Shown here: positions 34,559-43,226 of the stretch, piece by piece
Numbering within the stretch: the stretch's first letter is position 1
Layout of the letters: the number at the start of each line of letters is the position of its first letter
From: Paracoccaceae bacterium
GTDB taxonomy: Bacteria > Pseudomonadota > Alphaproteobacteria > Rhodobacterales > Rhodobacteraceae
Reading direction: 5' to 3'
NCBI GenBank assembly: GCA_020846995.1
Contig: JADLCV010000081.1
Coordinates: 1-54,841, forward strand
Length of the DNA: 54,841 bases
The notes under the pieces: generated by a model
What the model saw: only the letters and a program-made list of their open reading frames with translations
The model's database searches: none
What the model was told of the DNA's origin: nothing
Program-made: the position numbers and the translations under genes

Positions 34559-36135
34559 CGCTCGACCTCTTCCGCACCGAGGTCATCCGCCAGGCCCTCC
34601 AGGCGGCGGCCGAGGAGATGTCGGTCGTCGTCATGCACGCGGCCCGCTCGCCCCTCCTGCGCGAGGCGGGCGACCTCTCCTCGACCCTCACCGACGCCCG
34701 GGGCGAGCTCATCGCCCAGGGCCAGGACGTGCCCGTCCACCTCGGCGTCATGGCCTACACGGTCAAGGAGTTCCTCCGCCACGTCCCGGCCGGCCGGCTG
34801 GCCCCGGGCGACGTCTGGCTCCTCAACCTGCCCGAGGTCGGCGGCAACCACCTTCCCGACGTCAAGGCGATCCGCCCCATCTTCCGCGACGGGGCGATCG
34901 TCGCCTTCGCCGTCCAGCTGGCCCACTGGGCCGACATCGGCGGCACCATGCCCGGAAGCTACTTCGCCGCCGCCGAGGAGGTCTGGCAGGAGGGGCTGCG
35001 CATCCCGCCCCTGCGCGTCGTCGCCGGGGGCGTGCCCGACGCCGAGAAGATCGCTCTCATCCTCGCCAACGTCCGCTCGCCGGCCGAGCGCGAGGGCGAC
35101 CTCCTCGCCCAGGTCGCGGCGACCGCGGTCGCCGACCAGCGCCTCCAGGAACTGATCGACCGCGTCGGCGTCGGCGATTTCCTCGCCGCGCTCGACCGCC
35201 TCCACGACCTCTCCGAGGCGGCGATGCGGGCGGCGATCCGGGCCCTGCCCGACGGCGTCCACGAGGGCGAGGACTTCCTCGACGACTGCGGACCCGGCGA
35301 TGCCCCGGTCGGGGTCCGCGTCCGCGTCACCATTGCCGGCGACACGGCCGAGTTCGACTTCTCGGCCAGCGACGACGCCGTGCCGGCGCCGATCAACACC
35401 ACCCGCTTCGTCGTCGGGGCGGCGGTCTTCTACTGCGTGCGGGCGCTCGCCGAGACGCCCGTGCACCCCAACGGCGGCGCCTACCGGCCGCTCACCATCC
35501 GCACCCGCCGGGGCTCGATCCTCGACCCCGCGGGGGTCGAGCCGGTGGTCGGCGGCAACCACGAGACCTCGCAACGCTGCGTCGACGCGATCTTCCGCGC
35601 CTTCGACCCGGTCCTGCTGCCGCGCCTCTCGGCCGGCGGCAACGCCTCGGCCGGCCTCCTGATCTTCGGCGGCCCGCGGGCCGACGGCGTCTGGGGGACG
35701 TTCTACGAGACCCACGGCGGCGGCGAGGGCGCCCGCGCCGACCGCGACGGCATGCCCGTCGTGCGGGTCCACCTCACCAACGTCATGAACACGCCGGTCG
35801 AGGTCGTCGAGGCCGAATACGGCCTCGTGCTCGAGCGCCAGGCGCTCCGGCGCGGCTCGGGCGGGGCGGGGCGGCACCGGGGCGGCGACGGCATGGTCCG
35901 CGACTACCGCGTGATGACCGAGCCGATGCGGCTGACGACGATGTTCGAGCGCCGCGTGGTGCCGCCCTACGGGCTGGACGGCGGCGCCCCGGGGGCGACC
36001 TTCCGGGTGACGCTGATCCGCGACGGCCGCGCCGAGGAACTGCGCGGCAAGGGCAACTACCGCCTGCGCCGGGGCGACCTCGTCCGCGTCGAGACCCCGG
36101 GCGGGGGCGGCCACGGCCCCCCGCCGGCGGGATGA
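34555..36135 (+). CDS. hyuB: Hydantoinase/oxoprolinase subunit B (HyuB)
   Basis: A 526-residue partner of HyuA. Visible are a VMHAARSPLLREAGDLSST stretch, AQGQDVPVHLGVM, a metal/substrate segment around NLPEVGGNHLPD, and GGNHETSQRC with a final GGGGHGPP near the C terminus, all family hallmarks. Forms the catalytic heteromer with HyuA. The stop is followed by a 153-bp gap holding a terminator-like hairpin and a new promoter candidate, so this is likely the last gene of its transcript. Confidence 0.92.
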   Translation: MTLDLFRTEVIRQALQAAAEEMSVVVMHAARSPLLREAGDLSSTLTDARGELIAQGQDVPVHLGVMAYTVKEFLRHVPAGRLAPGDVWLLNLPEVGGNHLPDVKAIRPIFRDGAIVAFAVQLAHWADIGGTMPGSYFAAAEEVWQEGLRIPPLRVVAGGVPDAEKIALILANVRSPAEREGDLLAQVAATAVADQRLQELIDRVGVGDFLAALDRLHDLSEAAMRAAIRALPDGVHEGEDFLDDCGPGDAPVGVRVRVTIAGDTAEFDFSASDDAVPAPINTTRFVVGAAVFYCVRALAETPVHPNGGAYRPLTIRTRRGSILDPAGVEPVVGGNHETSQRCVDAIFRAFDPVLLPRLSAGGNASAGLLIFGGPRADGVWGTFYETHGGGEGARADRDGMPVVRVHLTNVMNTPVEVVEAEYGLVLERQALRRGSGGAGRHRGGDGMVRDYRVMTEPMRLTTMFERRVVPPYGLDGGAPGATFRVTLIRDGRAEELRGKGNYRLRRGDLVRVETPGGGGHGPPPAG

Positions 36136-36159
36136 GAGCGGCAGCGCCGGGGATCATCC

Positions 36160-36183
36160 CCCCGGGGTCGCCCGGTCCCGGGG
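36160..36183 (+). terminator. Hairpin after hyuB
   Basis: CCCCGGG (36160-36166) and CCCGGGG (36177-36183) arms with a 10-nt loop, 25 nt past hyuB and 6 nt before the TTGACA of the next promoter. A small perfect palindrome GGGGAT-C-ATCCCC lies just before it at 36149-36161. Confidence 0.45.
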
Positions 36184-36189
36184 CCTGTC

Positions 36190-36228
36190 TTGACACACGG
36201 GGCGAATGGTTGAAACAGTGGTTCGCAT
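36190..36228 (+). promoter_or_regulatory. Candidate promoter with IclR-like operator before the acyl-CoA dehydrogenase operon
   Basis: A consensus TTGACA (36190-36195) is followed 15 bp later by TGAAACAGTGGTTCGCA (36211-36227), close in wording to the sites at 22871 and 30236 but with one extra base in the centre. No good -10 was found at 16-18 bp. The geometry (-35, then operator across the start region) repeats that at 22842-22885. Confidence 0.45.
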
Positions 36229-36288
36229 GGCAAAACACGCCGGCGCGGGGCGGGCTGCGCCCGCCTGCCGATCCGGGAAAGGGGGGCC

Positions 36289-37446
36289 ATGAGCGCCGGC
36301 CTGACCGACGACCAGAGGCTGATCGCCGAGGGCGTGCGCGGTTTTGTCGAGAGGGAACTCCAGCCCCACGAGGCGCTGGTCGAGCGGCTCGACACCGTCC
36401 CCGACGACCTCTTCGAGGAGTTGCGCCGCAAGGCCATCGCCCAGGGCTACTATGCCCTCAACATGCCCGCCGAGCACGGCGGCGGCGGCCTCGGCGCCGC
36501 CGACCGGGCGGTGGCCGAGATCGAGTTCGGCCGCGTCAGCCGCGCCCTCGGCATCATCTGCAACCGCCCGGCCCCGATCCTCAAGGCCTGCACCGGCGAC
36601 CAGATCGAGACCTACCTCCGGCCCACGATCCGCGGCGAGCGCTGGGACTGCTTTGCCCTGACCGAGCCCGGGGCGGGGTCGGACGCGCGCGCCCTCACGA
36701 CCCGCGCCTGCCCCGGGGGCGGCGACTGGATCGTCAACGGCACCAAGCAGTTCATCACCATGGCGCTGCGCGCCGACTTCATCATCCTGTTCGCGGTCAC
36801 GGGGATCGAGGCGACCCCGCGGGGCGAGCGCAAGCGCATCACCGCCTTCCTCGTCGACAAGGCCTCGCCAGGGATCGAGGTGCGTCCGCTCGACGTCCTC
36901 TCGAACCGGGGCATGAAGTCCTGCGTCATCACCTTCAGCGACGTCCGCGTGCCGGCCCGCAACATCCTCGGGGCCGAGGGCGGGGGCTTCGCCGTCGCCA
37001 AGGCGTGGATCTTCTCGGGCCGGGTGATGCTGGCGGCGAACTGCGTCGGGCTGGCCGAGCGGGCGATGGCGATCGCCGCCCGCTGGGCCAACACCCGCGA
37101 GGCCTTCGGCCAGCCGATCGGCCGCTTCCAGGGCACGGCCTTCAAGTTCGCCGACATGGCGACCGAGATCCACGCCACCCGGCTCATGGTCCTCGATGCC
37201 GCCGGCCGCATGGACGCCGGCACATTGACCCAGCGCGAGGCCAGCCAGGTCAACCTCTTCGGCTCCGAGATGGTCGGCCGCGTCACCGACAGCGCGCTCC
37301 AGGTAATGGGCGGCATGGGCATCACCAAGGAGGTGCCGCTCGAACGCTTCTGGCGCGACGCGCGGGTCGAGCGGGTGTGGGAGGGGACCTCGGAGATCCA
37401 CCGCGACATCATCTCGAAGGACGTGCTGCGGGAGTTCGGACGGTGA
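36289..37446 (+). CDS. Acyl-CoA dehydrogenase (first copy)
   Basis: A 385-residue FAD enzyme introducing an alpha,beta double bond into a CoA thioester. Motifs: CFALTEPGAGSDA (FAD site), IVNGTKQFIT, RWANTREAFGQPIG, QVMGGMGITKE, and RVWEGTSEIHRDII with the canonical catalytic base E365. Resembles CaiA-type and short/medium-chain enzymes. The ATG at 36289 has AAAGGGGGG upstream. It begins a chain of eight genes joined mostly by overlaps and is coupled by GTGA to the second CaiD-like gene. Confidence 0.93.
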   Translation: MSAGLTDDQRLIAEGVRGFVERELQPHEALVERLDTVPDDLFEELRRKAIAQGYYALNMPAEHGGGGLGAADRAVAEIEFGRVSRALGIICNRPAPILKACTGDQIETYLRPTIRGERWDCFALTEPGAGSDARALTTRACPGGGDWIVNGTKQFITMALRADFIILFAVTGIEATPRGERKRITAFLVDKASPGIEVRPLDVLSNRGMKSCVITFSDVRVPARNILGAEGGGFAVAKAWIFSGRVMLAANCVGLAERAMAIAARWANTREAFGQPIGRFQGTAFKFADMATEIHATRLMVLDAAGRMDAGTLTQREASQVNLFGSEMVGRVTDSALQVMGGMGITKEVPLERFWRDARVERVWEGTSEIHRDIISKDVLREFGR

Positions 37447-38228
37447 CCGCCTCGGACCGCTTCCGGGCCGAGGTCAACGGCCCGCTGTTCGAGATCACCT
37501 TCGACCATCCCCCGGCGCACGCCTTCGACCAGCGGGCGAGCCGGGCGCTCGATGCGGCGCTGACGCGGTTCCGCGACGATCCCGCCTTGCGCGTCTGCAT
37601 CGTCACCGCCACCGGCACGCGGATGTTCTCGGCCGGCTGGGACCTCAAGGCGGTGGCGGCGGGCGAGGAGGGCGAGGATTTCGGCCCCCATGGCTTCATG
37701 GGCCTGCGCCGCTTCGACCTCGACAAGCCGGTGATCGCGGCCGTGAACGGGCTCGCCGTCGGCGGCGGCTTCGAGTTCGCGCTGATGGCGACGCTCGTCC
37801 TCGCCGCCCCCCACGCCGAGTTCGGCCTGCCCGAACTGCAGCGCGGCTTCATCCCCGAGGCGGGCGGGCTCTGGCGGGCCCACCGCCGGCTCCCCGTCAA
37901 CATCGCCTCCGAGCTCCTCCTGACCGGGCGCCGGCTCCCGGCCGCCGAGGGGCTGCGGCTCGGCTTCGTCAACCGCATCGTCGCCGGCGCGGAGCTGATG
38001 GCCGAGGCCCGCGCCATGGCGGCCGAGATCGTCCGGGCCGCGCCGCTCGCCGTCGCGGCGCTGCTCGAGGTCACCCGCGCCGTCGAGGCCTGCTCCGACG
38101 AGGACGCCTTCGCCGTGCTCCTGCAGGGCGACCTGCCGGCGCGGGCGCGGATGCGCGCCTCCGACGATTTCCGCGAAGGCCCCCGCGCCTTCGCCGAGAA
38201 ACGCCCCCCGCGCTGGCAGGGAAGATAG
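37443..38228 (+). CDS. CaiD-like enoyl-CoA hydratase/crotonase (second copy)
   Basis: A 261-residue crotonase with the same CaiD wording as the gene at 28637 (MFSAGWDLKAVAAGE, then GLAVGGGFEFALMA and FGLPELQRGFIPEAGG). Catalytic glutamates are E111 and E131, the exact CaiD numbering. It ends FAEKRPPRWQGR, again as in CaiD. The start is GTG at 37443, overlapping the dehydrogenase stop. The two copies differ enough (A/F at 109-110 and many other positions) that they likely handle successive or different intermediates. Confidence 0.9.
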   Translation: MTASDRFRAEVNGPLFEITFDHPPAHAFDQRASRALDAALTRFRDDPALRVCIVTATGTRMFSAGWDLKAVAAGEEGEDFGPHGFMGLRRFDLDKPVIAAVNGLAVGGGFEFALMATLVLAAPHAEFGLPELQRGFIPEAGGLWRAHRRLPVNIASELLLTGRRLPAAEGLRLGFVNRIVAGAELMAEARAMAAEIVRAAPLAVAALLEVTRAVEACSDEDAFAVLLQGDLPARARMRASDDFREGPRAFAEKRPPRWQGR

Positions 38229-38237
38229 GACGGAGCG

Positions 38238-39380
38238 ATGGATTTCGACCTTTCCGAGGACCAGCGCCTGACGCGCGAGGCCCTTCGCCAGTTCCTGAAG
38301 CGCGAATGCCCGATCGCCTACGTCCGCGCCTGCGACGAGGGCGAGCGCTTCCCCGCGGAGCTCTTCGCCGCCCTCGCCCGGGGCGGCTGGCTCGGCATCC
38401 CGATCGCCGAGGCCCATGGCGGCAGCGGCGGCAGCTGCACCGACCTCGCGCTCTTCCTCGAGGAACTCGCCGCCCATTTCGAGGCGGCCGCGAACATCTA
38501 CTACACGACCGTCGTCATCGCCGCCGACGCCATCGGCCATTTCGGCAACGAGGAGCAGAAGCGCACCCTCCTGCCGCGGCTCGCGCGGGGCGAGATCCGC
38601 TTCGCCTTCTCGCTCTCCGAGCCCAACTCGGGGTCGGACGCGGCGGCGCTGCGCACCCTCGCCGTGCGCGAGGGCGACGAATGGGTGATCAACGGCCAGA
38701 AGATGTTCTGCTCCTGCGCCCAGGTCGCCGACCATGTCCTGCTCATGGCCCGCACCGACCCCGCGGCGCCCAAGCACCAGGGCATCACCATGTTCCTGCT
38801 CGACCCCCGGACCCCGGGGGTTGAGATCCGCAGGCTCCGCAAGCTCGGGCTGAAGCCAATGGATCTCAACGAGATCTTCCTCACCGACGTGCGCCTGCCG
38901 GCGACCGCGGTGATCGGCGAGGTCAACCGCGGCTGGACCAACGTCCTCAAGACCCTCGACTACGAACGCTGCTGCCTGTCGGCGGTCAACGTCGGCGCCG
39001 CCCGCTCCTGCCTCGACAAGGCGCTCGCCTACACGATGGAGCGCGAGCAGTTCGGCCAGAAGATCGCGAGTTTCCAGCTGACGCGGGCCAAGCTTGCCGA
39101 CATGGAGATGGAGATCGACGCCGCCCGCCTCCTTCTCTACCGCTCGGCGGCGCTGGTCGACCGCGGCGTCCCGAACAACAAGGAAAGCGCCATCGCCAAC
39201 CTCTATTCGTCCGAGACCTACGTGCGGGCGGCGCTGAACGGGATGCGCATGATGGGCGGCTGGGGCTATCTCATGGAATACGACATGCAGCGGCATTTCC
39301 GCGATTCGAAGCTGGCCGAGATCGGCGGAGGAACCTCGGAGATCCTTCGCATCGTCATCTCGCGGGAAATGATGCGGTGA
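38238..39380 (+). CDS. Acyl-CoA dehydrogenase (second copy, isovaleryl-type base)
   Basis: A 380-residue acyl-CoA dehydrogenase: FSLSEPNSGSDAA, VINGQKMFCSCA, EREQFGQKIASFQLTRAK, MMGGWGYLMEYDMQRHFRD and GGGTSEILR. At the place of the canonical glutamate it has G364. Instead E243 in LDYERCC aligns with the alternative helix-G base of isovaleryl-CoA dehydrogenase. This suggests a branched or bulky acyl chain (inference). Nine bp separate it from the crotonase, and GTGA couples it to the next gene. Confidence 0.92.
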   Translation: MDFDLSEDQRLTREALRQFLKRECPIAYVRACDEGERFPAELFAALARGGWLGIPIAEAHGGSGGSCTDLALFLEELAAHFEAAANIYYTTVVIAADAIGHFGNEEQKRTLLPRLARGEIRFAFSLSEPNSGSDAAALRTLAVREGDEWVINGQKMFCSCAQVADHVLLMARTDPAAPKHQGITMFLLDPRTPGVEIRRLRKLGLKPMDLNEIFLTDVRLPATAVIGEVNRGWTNVLKTLDYERCCLSAVNVGAARSCLDKALAYTMEREQFGQKIASFQLTRAKLADMEMEIDAARLLLYRSAALVDRGVPNNKESAIANLYSSETYVRAALNGMRMMGGWGYLMEYDMQRHFRDSKLAEIGGGTSEILRIVISREMMR

Positions 39381-40573
39381 GCGCGGTGGCCGAGGGCGAG
39401 GGCAAGGGCGAGGGCCTCGGCACGCTCGCCGTTCACGCCGGGCACGATCCCGCGGGGCACCTCGGCGCGGCCGTCCCGCCCCTCTACCAGAGCGCGACCT
39501 TCGTCGCCCCGGACACCTCGACGCTCGAGGCGATCAACGCCGGCAGCCGGCGCGGATTCGTCTACTCGCGCATCCGCAACCCCACGGTGCTGGCCGCCGA
39601 GCAGCGGCTGGCAGCGCTCGAGGGGGCGGAATCGGCCGTCGCCTTCGCGAGCGGCATGGCCGCCGTCGCCGGTGCGTTGGCGCCCTTCCTGACCGCGGGC
39701 GACGAGGTCGTGGCCCTTCCCGACCTCTACGGCGGCACCCGGCGCTACCTCGCCGAGGTGCTGCCGCGCCAGGGGGTCGCGGTGCGGCGGGCGGCCGACG
39801 GTTCGGCGGGCGCGGTCGGGGCCGCCCTCGGGCGGGCGACGCGCATCATCCTCGCCGAGACGCCGACCAACCCCCTCGTGCGCGTCATCGACCTCGCCGC
39901 CCTCGCCGCGCTGGCCCGCGGGGCGGGGGCGATGCTCGTCGTCGACGGCACCCTCGGCTCGCCCATGAACCAGCGCCCGCTCGCGCTCGGCGCCGATCTC
40001 GTCATCCACAGCGTCTCGAAATACCTCAACGGGCACGGCGACGTCATTGGCGGGGCAGTGCTCGGCAGCCGGGCGCTGACGCGGGCGGTGCGCAGCCACC
40101 AGCAGGCCGCGGGCGGCATCATGGAGCCCTTCGCGGCCTGGCTCCTCCTGCGCGGGCTTGCGACCTATCCCCTGCGCATGGCCCGGCACAACGCGAGCGG
40201 CCTTGCCGTCGCGCGCTTCCTCGCCGCCCATCCGCGCGTCGTCCGCGTCCACTACCCGGGCCTTCCCGACCATCCCGACCACGCCCTCGCCCGCCGCCAG
40301 ATGCAGGGCTTCGGCGGTCTCGTGTCGTTCGAGGCCGAGAGCGCCGCGGCCGCCCGCCGCATCGTCGATGCTTTCCGCCTCTTCGCCATCGGGCCGTCGA
40401 TCGGCGGCATCGAGAGCCTGTGCAGCCAGCCCGGGAACACCTCGCACCATGCGCTGGCCGAGGCCGAGCGGCTGGCCATGGGCATCACCCCGGCGCTCGT
40501 CCGCCTCGCCGTCGGCATCGAGACGACCGCGGACCTCGTCGCCGACCTCGCCCGCGCGCTGGAGGCGGCATGA
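39377..40573 (+). CDS. Cys/Met-metabolism (gamma-family) PLP enzyme
   Basis: A 398-residue transsulfuration-family enzyme with YSRIRNPT (about 63-70), ASGMAAV, ETPTNP, and the PLP lysine K215 in HSVSKYLNGHGD, followed by GGIESLCSQPGNTSHH. Relatives include cystathionine gamma-synthase and gamma-lyase, methionine gamma-lyase and O-acyl-homoserine sulfhydrylases. No sulphur-assimilation gene is near; the surrounding catabolic genes suggest gamma- or beta-elimination on a substituted amino acid. Start GTG at 39377, coupled to both neighbours. Confidence 0.9.
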   Translation: MSAVAEGEGKGEGLGTLAVHAGHDPAGHLGAAVPPLYQSATFVAPDTSTLEAINAGSRRGFVYSRIRNPTVLAAEQRLAALEGAESAVAFASGMAAVAGALAPFLTAGDEVVALPDLYGGTRRYLAEVLPRQGVAVRRAADGSAGAVGAALGRATRIILAETPTNPLVRVIDLAALAALARGAGAMLVVDGTLGSPMNQRPLALGADLVIHSVSKYLNGHGDVIGGAVLGSRALTRAVRSHQQAAGGIMEPFAAWLLLRGLATYPLRMARHNASGLAVARFLAAHPRVVRVHYPGLPDHPDHALARRQMQGFGGLVSFEAESAAAARRIVDAFRLFAIGPSIGGIESLCSQPGNTSHHALAEAERLAMGITPALVRLAVGIETTADLVADLARALEAA

Positions 40574-41964
40574 TCCCCGATCTCGTGGTCGCGGCGGGCA
40601 CCGTCGTGCTGCCCGGGGGCGCGGTGCCGGCCGACGTCGAGATCACGGGCGAGCGCATCTCGGGCCTCCGCGCCGCCGGCGGCGGCGAGGGGCGGGCGCG
40701 GCTCGACGCCCGCGGCCTGATCGTTCTGCCCGGCGGCGTCGATCCCCACGTCCATTTCCTCGTCAGCTTCATGGGCCAGCGCAGCGTCTACGATTTCGCC
40801 TCGGGCGGCATCGCGGCGCTGCGCGGCGGGACGACAACCGTCATCGACTTCGCCCTCCCGCGCCGCGGAGGGGCGATGCTCGCGGGCCTCGCCCACCGCC
40901 GGAGGCAGGCCGACCCGGGAGTGACCGTCGACTACGGGCTGCACCTGATCGTCACCGACGTGAACCCCGCGAGCCTCGGGGAACTCGCGTCCCTTCGGGC
41001 TGCCGGGGTGAGTTCGCTCAAGGTCTACACGACCTACGAGGAGGACGGGCTGCGCCTTGACGACGGCGCCCTCCACGCGCTGATGGCGCGGGCGGCGGCC
41101 GAGGGGATGCAGATCGTTCTTCATGCCGAGAACGACGCCATCATCGCCAGGCTGCGGCGCGAGGCGGTCGCGGCCGGGCACCGCGCCCCCCGCTTCCACG
41201 CCCTGACGCGGCCGCCGGTGACCGAGATCGAGGCCATCGGACGCGCCATCGCCTTCGCCCGCGACACCGGCTGCGCCCTCCACATCCTTCACCTCGCCGC
41301 GGCCGGGGCGCTGCCCCTCGTCGCCGCCGCGCGGCGGGAGGGGCTGAGGGTCACGGCCGAGACCTGCACCCATTACCTCGCGCTGACCGACGAGGCGCTC
41401 GCCGGGCCCGACGGATCCCATTTCGTGATGAGCCCGCCGCTCCGCCCGGCCGCGAACCGCGACCTCCTCTGGCAGGGCCTGCGCGCGGGGCCGCTGACGG
41501 CCGTCACCTCCGACGAGGTCTCCTATCCCGCTGCCGCCAAGACGCCGGGCGCGGGCACGTTCGCCGACATCGCCAACGGCTGCCCCGGGGTCGAGGCGCG
41601 CCTGCCCGTCCTTTACACCCTCGGGGTCGCGGCCGGGCGGATCGGCCTCGAGCGCCTAGCCCAGGTCTTCGCGACCTGGCCGGCGCAGATGTTCGGGCTC
41701 GGCGGGCGGAAGGGGCGGATCGCGCCGGGGATGGATGCCGATCTCGTCGTCATCGACCCCGCGGCGCGGCGGGTGATGACGGCGGCGTGCCATTACGGGC
41801 CGATCGGCTACACCCCGTTCGCGGGCATGGAGCTTTGCGGCTGGCCGGTGGCGACGGTGGCGCGCGGGGCCGTGGTCGTGCGCGAGGGAGAATTCCTCGG
41901 CGCGGCGGGGCGCGGCCGCTTCCTTGCCCGCGGCCCCGCCGACGCGTGCGCGGAGGACCGATGA
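40570..41964 (+). CDS. Dihydropyrimidinase/hydantoinase-like cyclic amidohydrolase
   Basis: A 464-residue amidohydrolase-superfamily enzyme. All expected binuclear-metal residues are visible: H60 and H62 (DPHVHF), carboxylated lysine K151 (SLKVYTTY), H185 (VLHAEND), H241 (ILHLA) and D315 (TSDEVSY). The family opens dihydropyrimidines, hydantoins or allantoin to N-carbamoyl products. The following gene is a carbamoyl-amino-acid-hydrolase relative, the usual partner. ATG overlaps the PLP enzyme stop. The DEVSY variant of the usual DHCP after the last Asp suggests altered substrate choice. Confidence 0.9.
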   Translation: MIPDLVVAAGTVVLPGGAVPADVEITGERISGLRAAGGGEGRARLDARGLIVLPGGVDPHVHFLVSFMGQRSVYDFASGGIAALRGGTTTVIDFALPRRGGAMLAGLAHRRRQADPGVTVDYGLHLIVTDVNPASLGELASLRAAGVSSLKVYTTYEEDGLRLDDGALHALMARAAAEGMQIVLHAENDAIIARLRREAVAAGHRAPRFHALTRPPVTEIEAIGRAIAFARDTGCALHILHLAAAGALPLVAAARREGLRVTAETCTHYLALTDEALAGPDGSHFVMSPPLRPAANRDLLWQGLRAGPLTAVTSDEVSYPAAAKTPGAGTFADIANGCPGVEARLPVLYTLGVAAGRIGLERLAQVFATWPAQMFGLGGRKGRIAPGMDADLVVIDPAARRVMTAACHYGPIGYTPFAGMELCGWPVATVARGAVVVREGEFLGAAGRGRFLARGPADACAEDR

Positions 41965-43226
41965 ACGCGGGCGCCGGGGCCGAGGCGCTCGGCGCCGATT
42001 TCGAGGCGGTCGGCGCCATCGGCCGGGCGGCGGCCGGCGGGGGCTGGTCGCGCCCGGGCTACGGCGCGGAGGAATGCCGGGCGATCGACTGGCTCGGCGG
42101 GCGGGCGCGGGCGGCGGGGCTCGAGGTGCGGCTCGACGGGGCCGGCAACCTCATCGCCCGGCTCGACGGGCAGGGCGGGCCGGCGGGGCCGGCGGTGACG
42201 ATGGGCTCGCATCTCGACACGGTCGCGAACGGCGGCGCCTTCGACGGGGTCGTGGGCGTCCTCTGCGCGCTCGATGTCCTGCGCCGGCAGGCGGGGGCGC
42301 GGGCGGCGGGCGCGCCGGCCCTGCCCCTCGCGCTCGAACTCGTCTGCTTCCGCGACGAGGAGGGCCGTTTCGGCGCCCTGACCGGCAGCCGGGCCATGAC
42401 CGGTGCGCTCGCCCCCGACGCCGCCCTGCACCGGCGCGACGCGGACGGGGTGACGCTCGCCGAGGCGATGGCGGGGGCGGGCCTCGACCCCGGCCGCCTC
42501 GGGGCCGCGCGCCGCCCGGCCGGGGCGATCGCCGCCTTCCTCGAAGTGCACATCGAGCAGGGGCGGATCCTCGAGGACGCGGGCATTCCCCTCGGCCTCG
42601 TCACCGCCATCGCCGGCCAGCGGCGCATCTCGGTCCGCTTCGAGGGCGCGGCCGACCACGCCGGGGCGGCGCCGATGGCGGCCCGGCGCGACGCCTTCGC
42701 CGCCGCCGCCCGCTTTGCCGACCGCTTCCGCGAGATGGTGATCGCGCGGGGCGGGGGCCGGGCGCGCGGCACCATCGGCATCGTCGAGGTCGCCCCCAAC
42801 CTGGGCAACGTGATCCCGGCCGAGGTCCGGCTAGGGCTCGAGCTGCGCGACGAGGACGAGGACCGCCTCGCCGACCTCGCCCGGGCCACGGCGGCGCTCG
42901 CCGCCGAGGCGGCGGCCGCGCTCGGGGCCGCGGCAACGGTCCGGCCGCGCCATGCGACGCCGCCGGTGGCGATGGCCGCGGCCCCCCGCGCGGCCCTCGC
43001 CGCCGCCGCCCGCGCCGAGGGGCTGGCGACGATGCCGCTCCTCTCGGGGGCCCCCCCCGATGCCGGCATCCTCGGCGCCGTCGTGCCGGCGGCGATGCTG
43101 TTCGTGCCCTCGCGCGGCGGGCGCAGCCACTGCCCCGAGGAGTGGAGCGACCGGCCGGGGATCGAGGGGGCGGCGCGCGTCCTCGGCCGCGCCGCCGCCG
43201 CGCTCGCGGGGGGCGGGGATGGCTGA
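41961..43226 (+). CDS. M20-family N-carbamoyl-amino-acid hydrolase / allantoate amidohydrolase relative
   Basis: A 421-residue zinc amidase: H84 (GSHLDTV), D95 (GGAFDGVVG), E133-E134 (RDEEGRF), H197 (VHIEQG) and H390 (GGRSHCPEEW) match the bimetal site of beta-ureidopropionase/allantoate amidohydrolase. Where these enzymes normally have SGAGHDA, this one reads SGAPPDA (P365-P366), losing a histidine that contacts substrate in characterised homologues. It overlaps the ring opener by 4 bp and the CoA ligase by 8 bp. It probably hydrolyses a carbamoyl or acyl amide with an unusual acceptor shape. Confidence 0.9.
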   Translation: MNAGAGAEALGADFEAVGAIGRAAAGGGWSRPGYGAEECRAIDWLGGRARAAGLEVRLDGAGNLIARLDGQGGPAGPAVTMGSHLDTVANGGAFDGVVGVLCALDVLRRQAGARAAGAPALPLALELVCFRDEEGRFGALTGSRAMTGALAPDAALHRRDADGVTLAEAMAGAGLDPGRLGAARRPAGAIAAFLEVHIEQGRILEDAGIPLGLVTAIAGQRRISVRFEGAADHAGAAPMAARRDAFAAAARFADRFREMVIARGGGRARGTIGIVEVAPNLGNVIPAEVRLGLELRDEDEDRLADLARATAALAAEAAAALGAAATVRPRHATPPVAMAAAPRAALAAAARAEGLATMPLLSGAPPDAGILGAVVPAAMLFVPSRGGRSHCPEEWSDRPGIEGAARVLGRAAAALAGGGDG

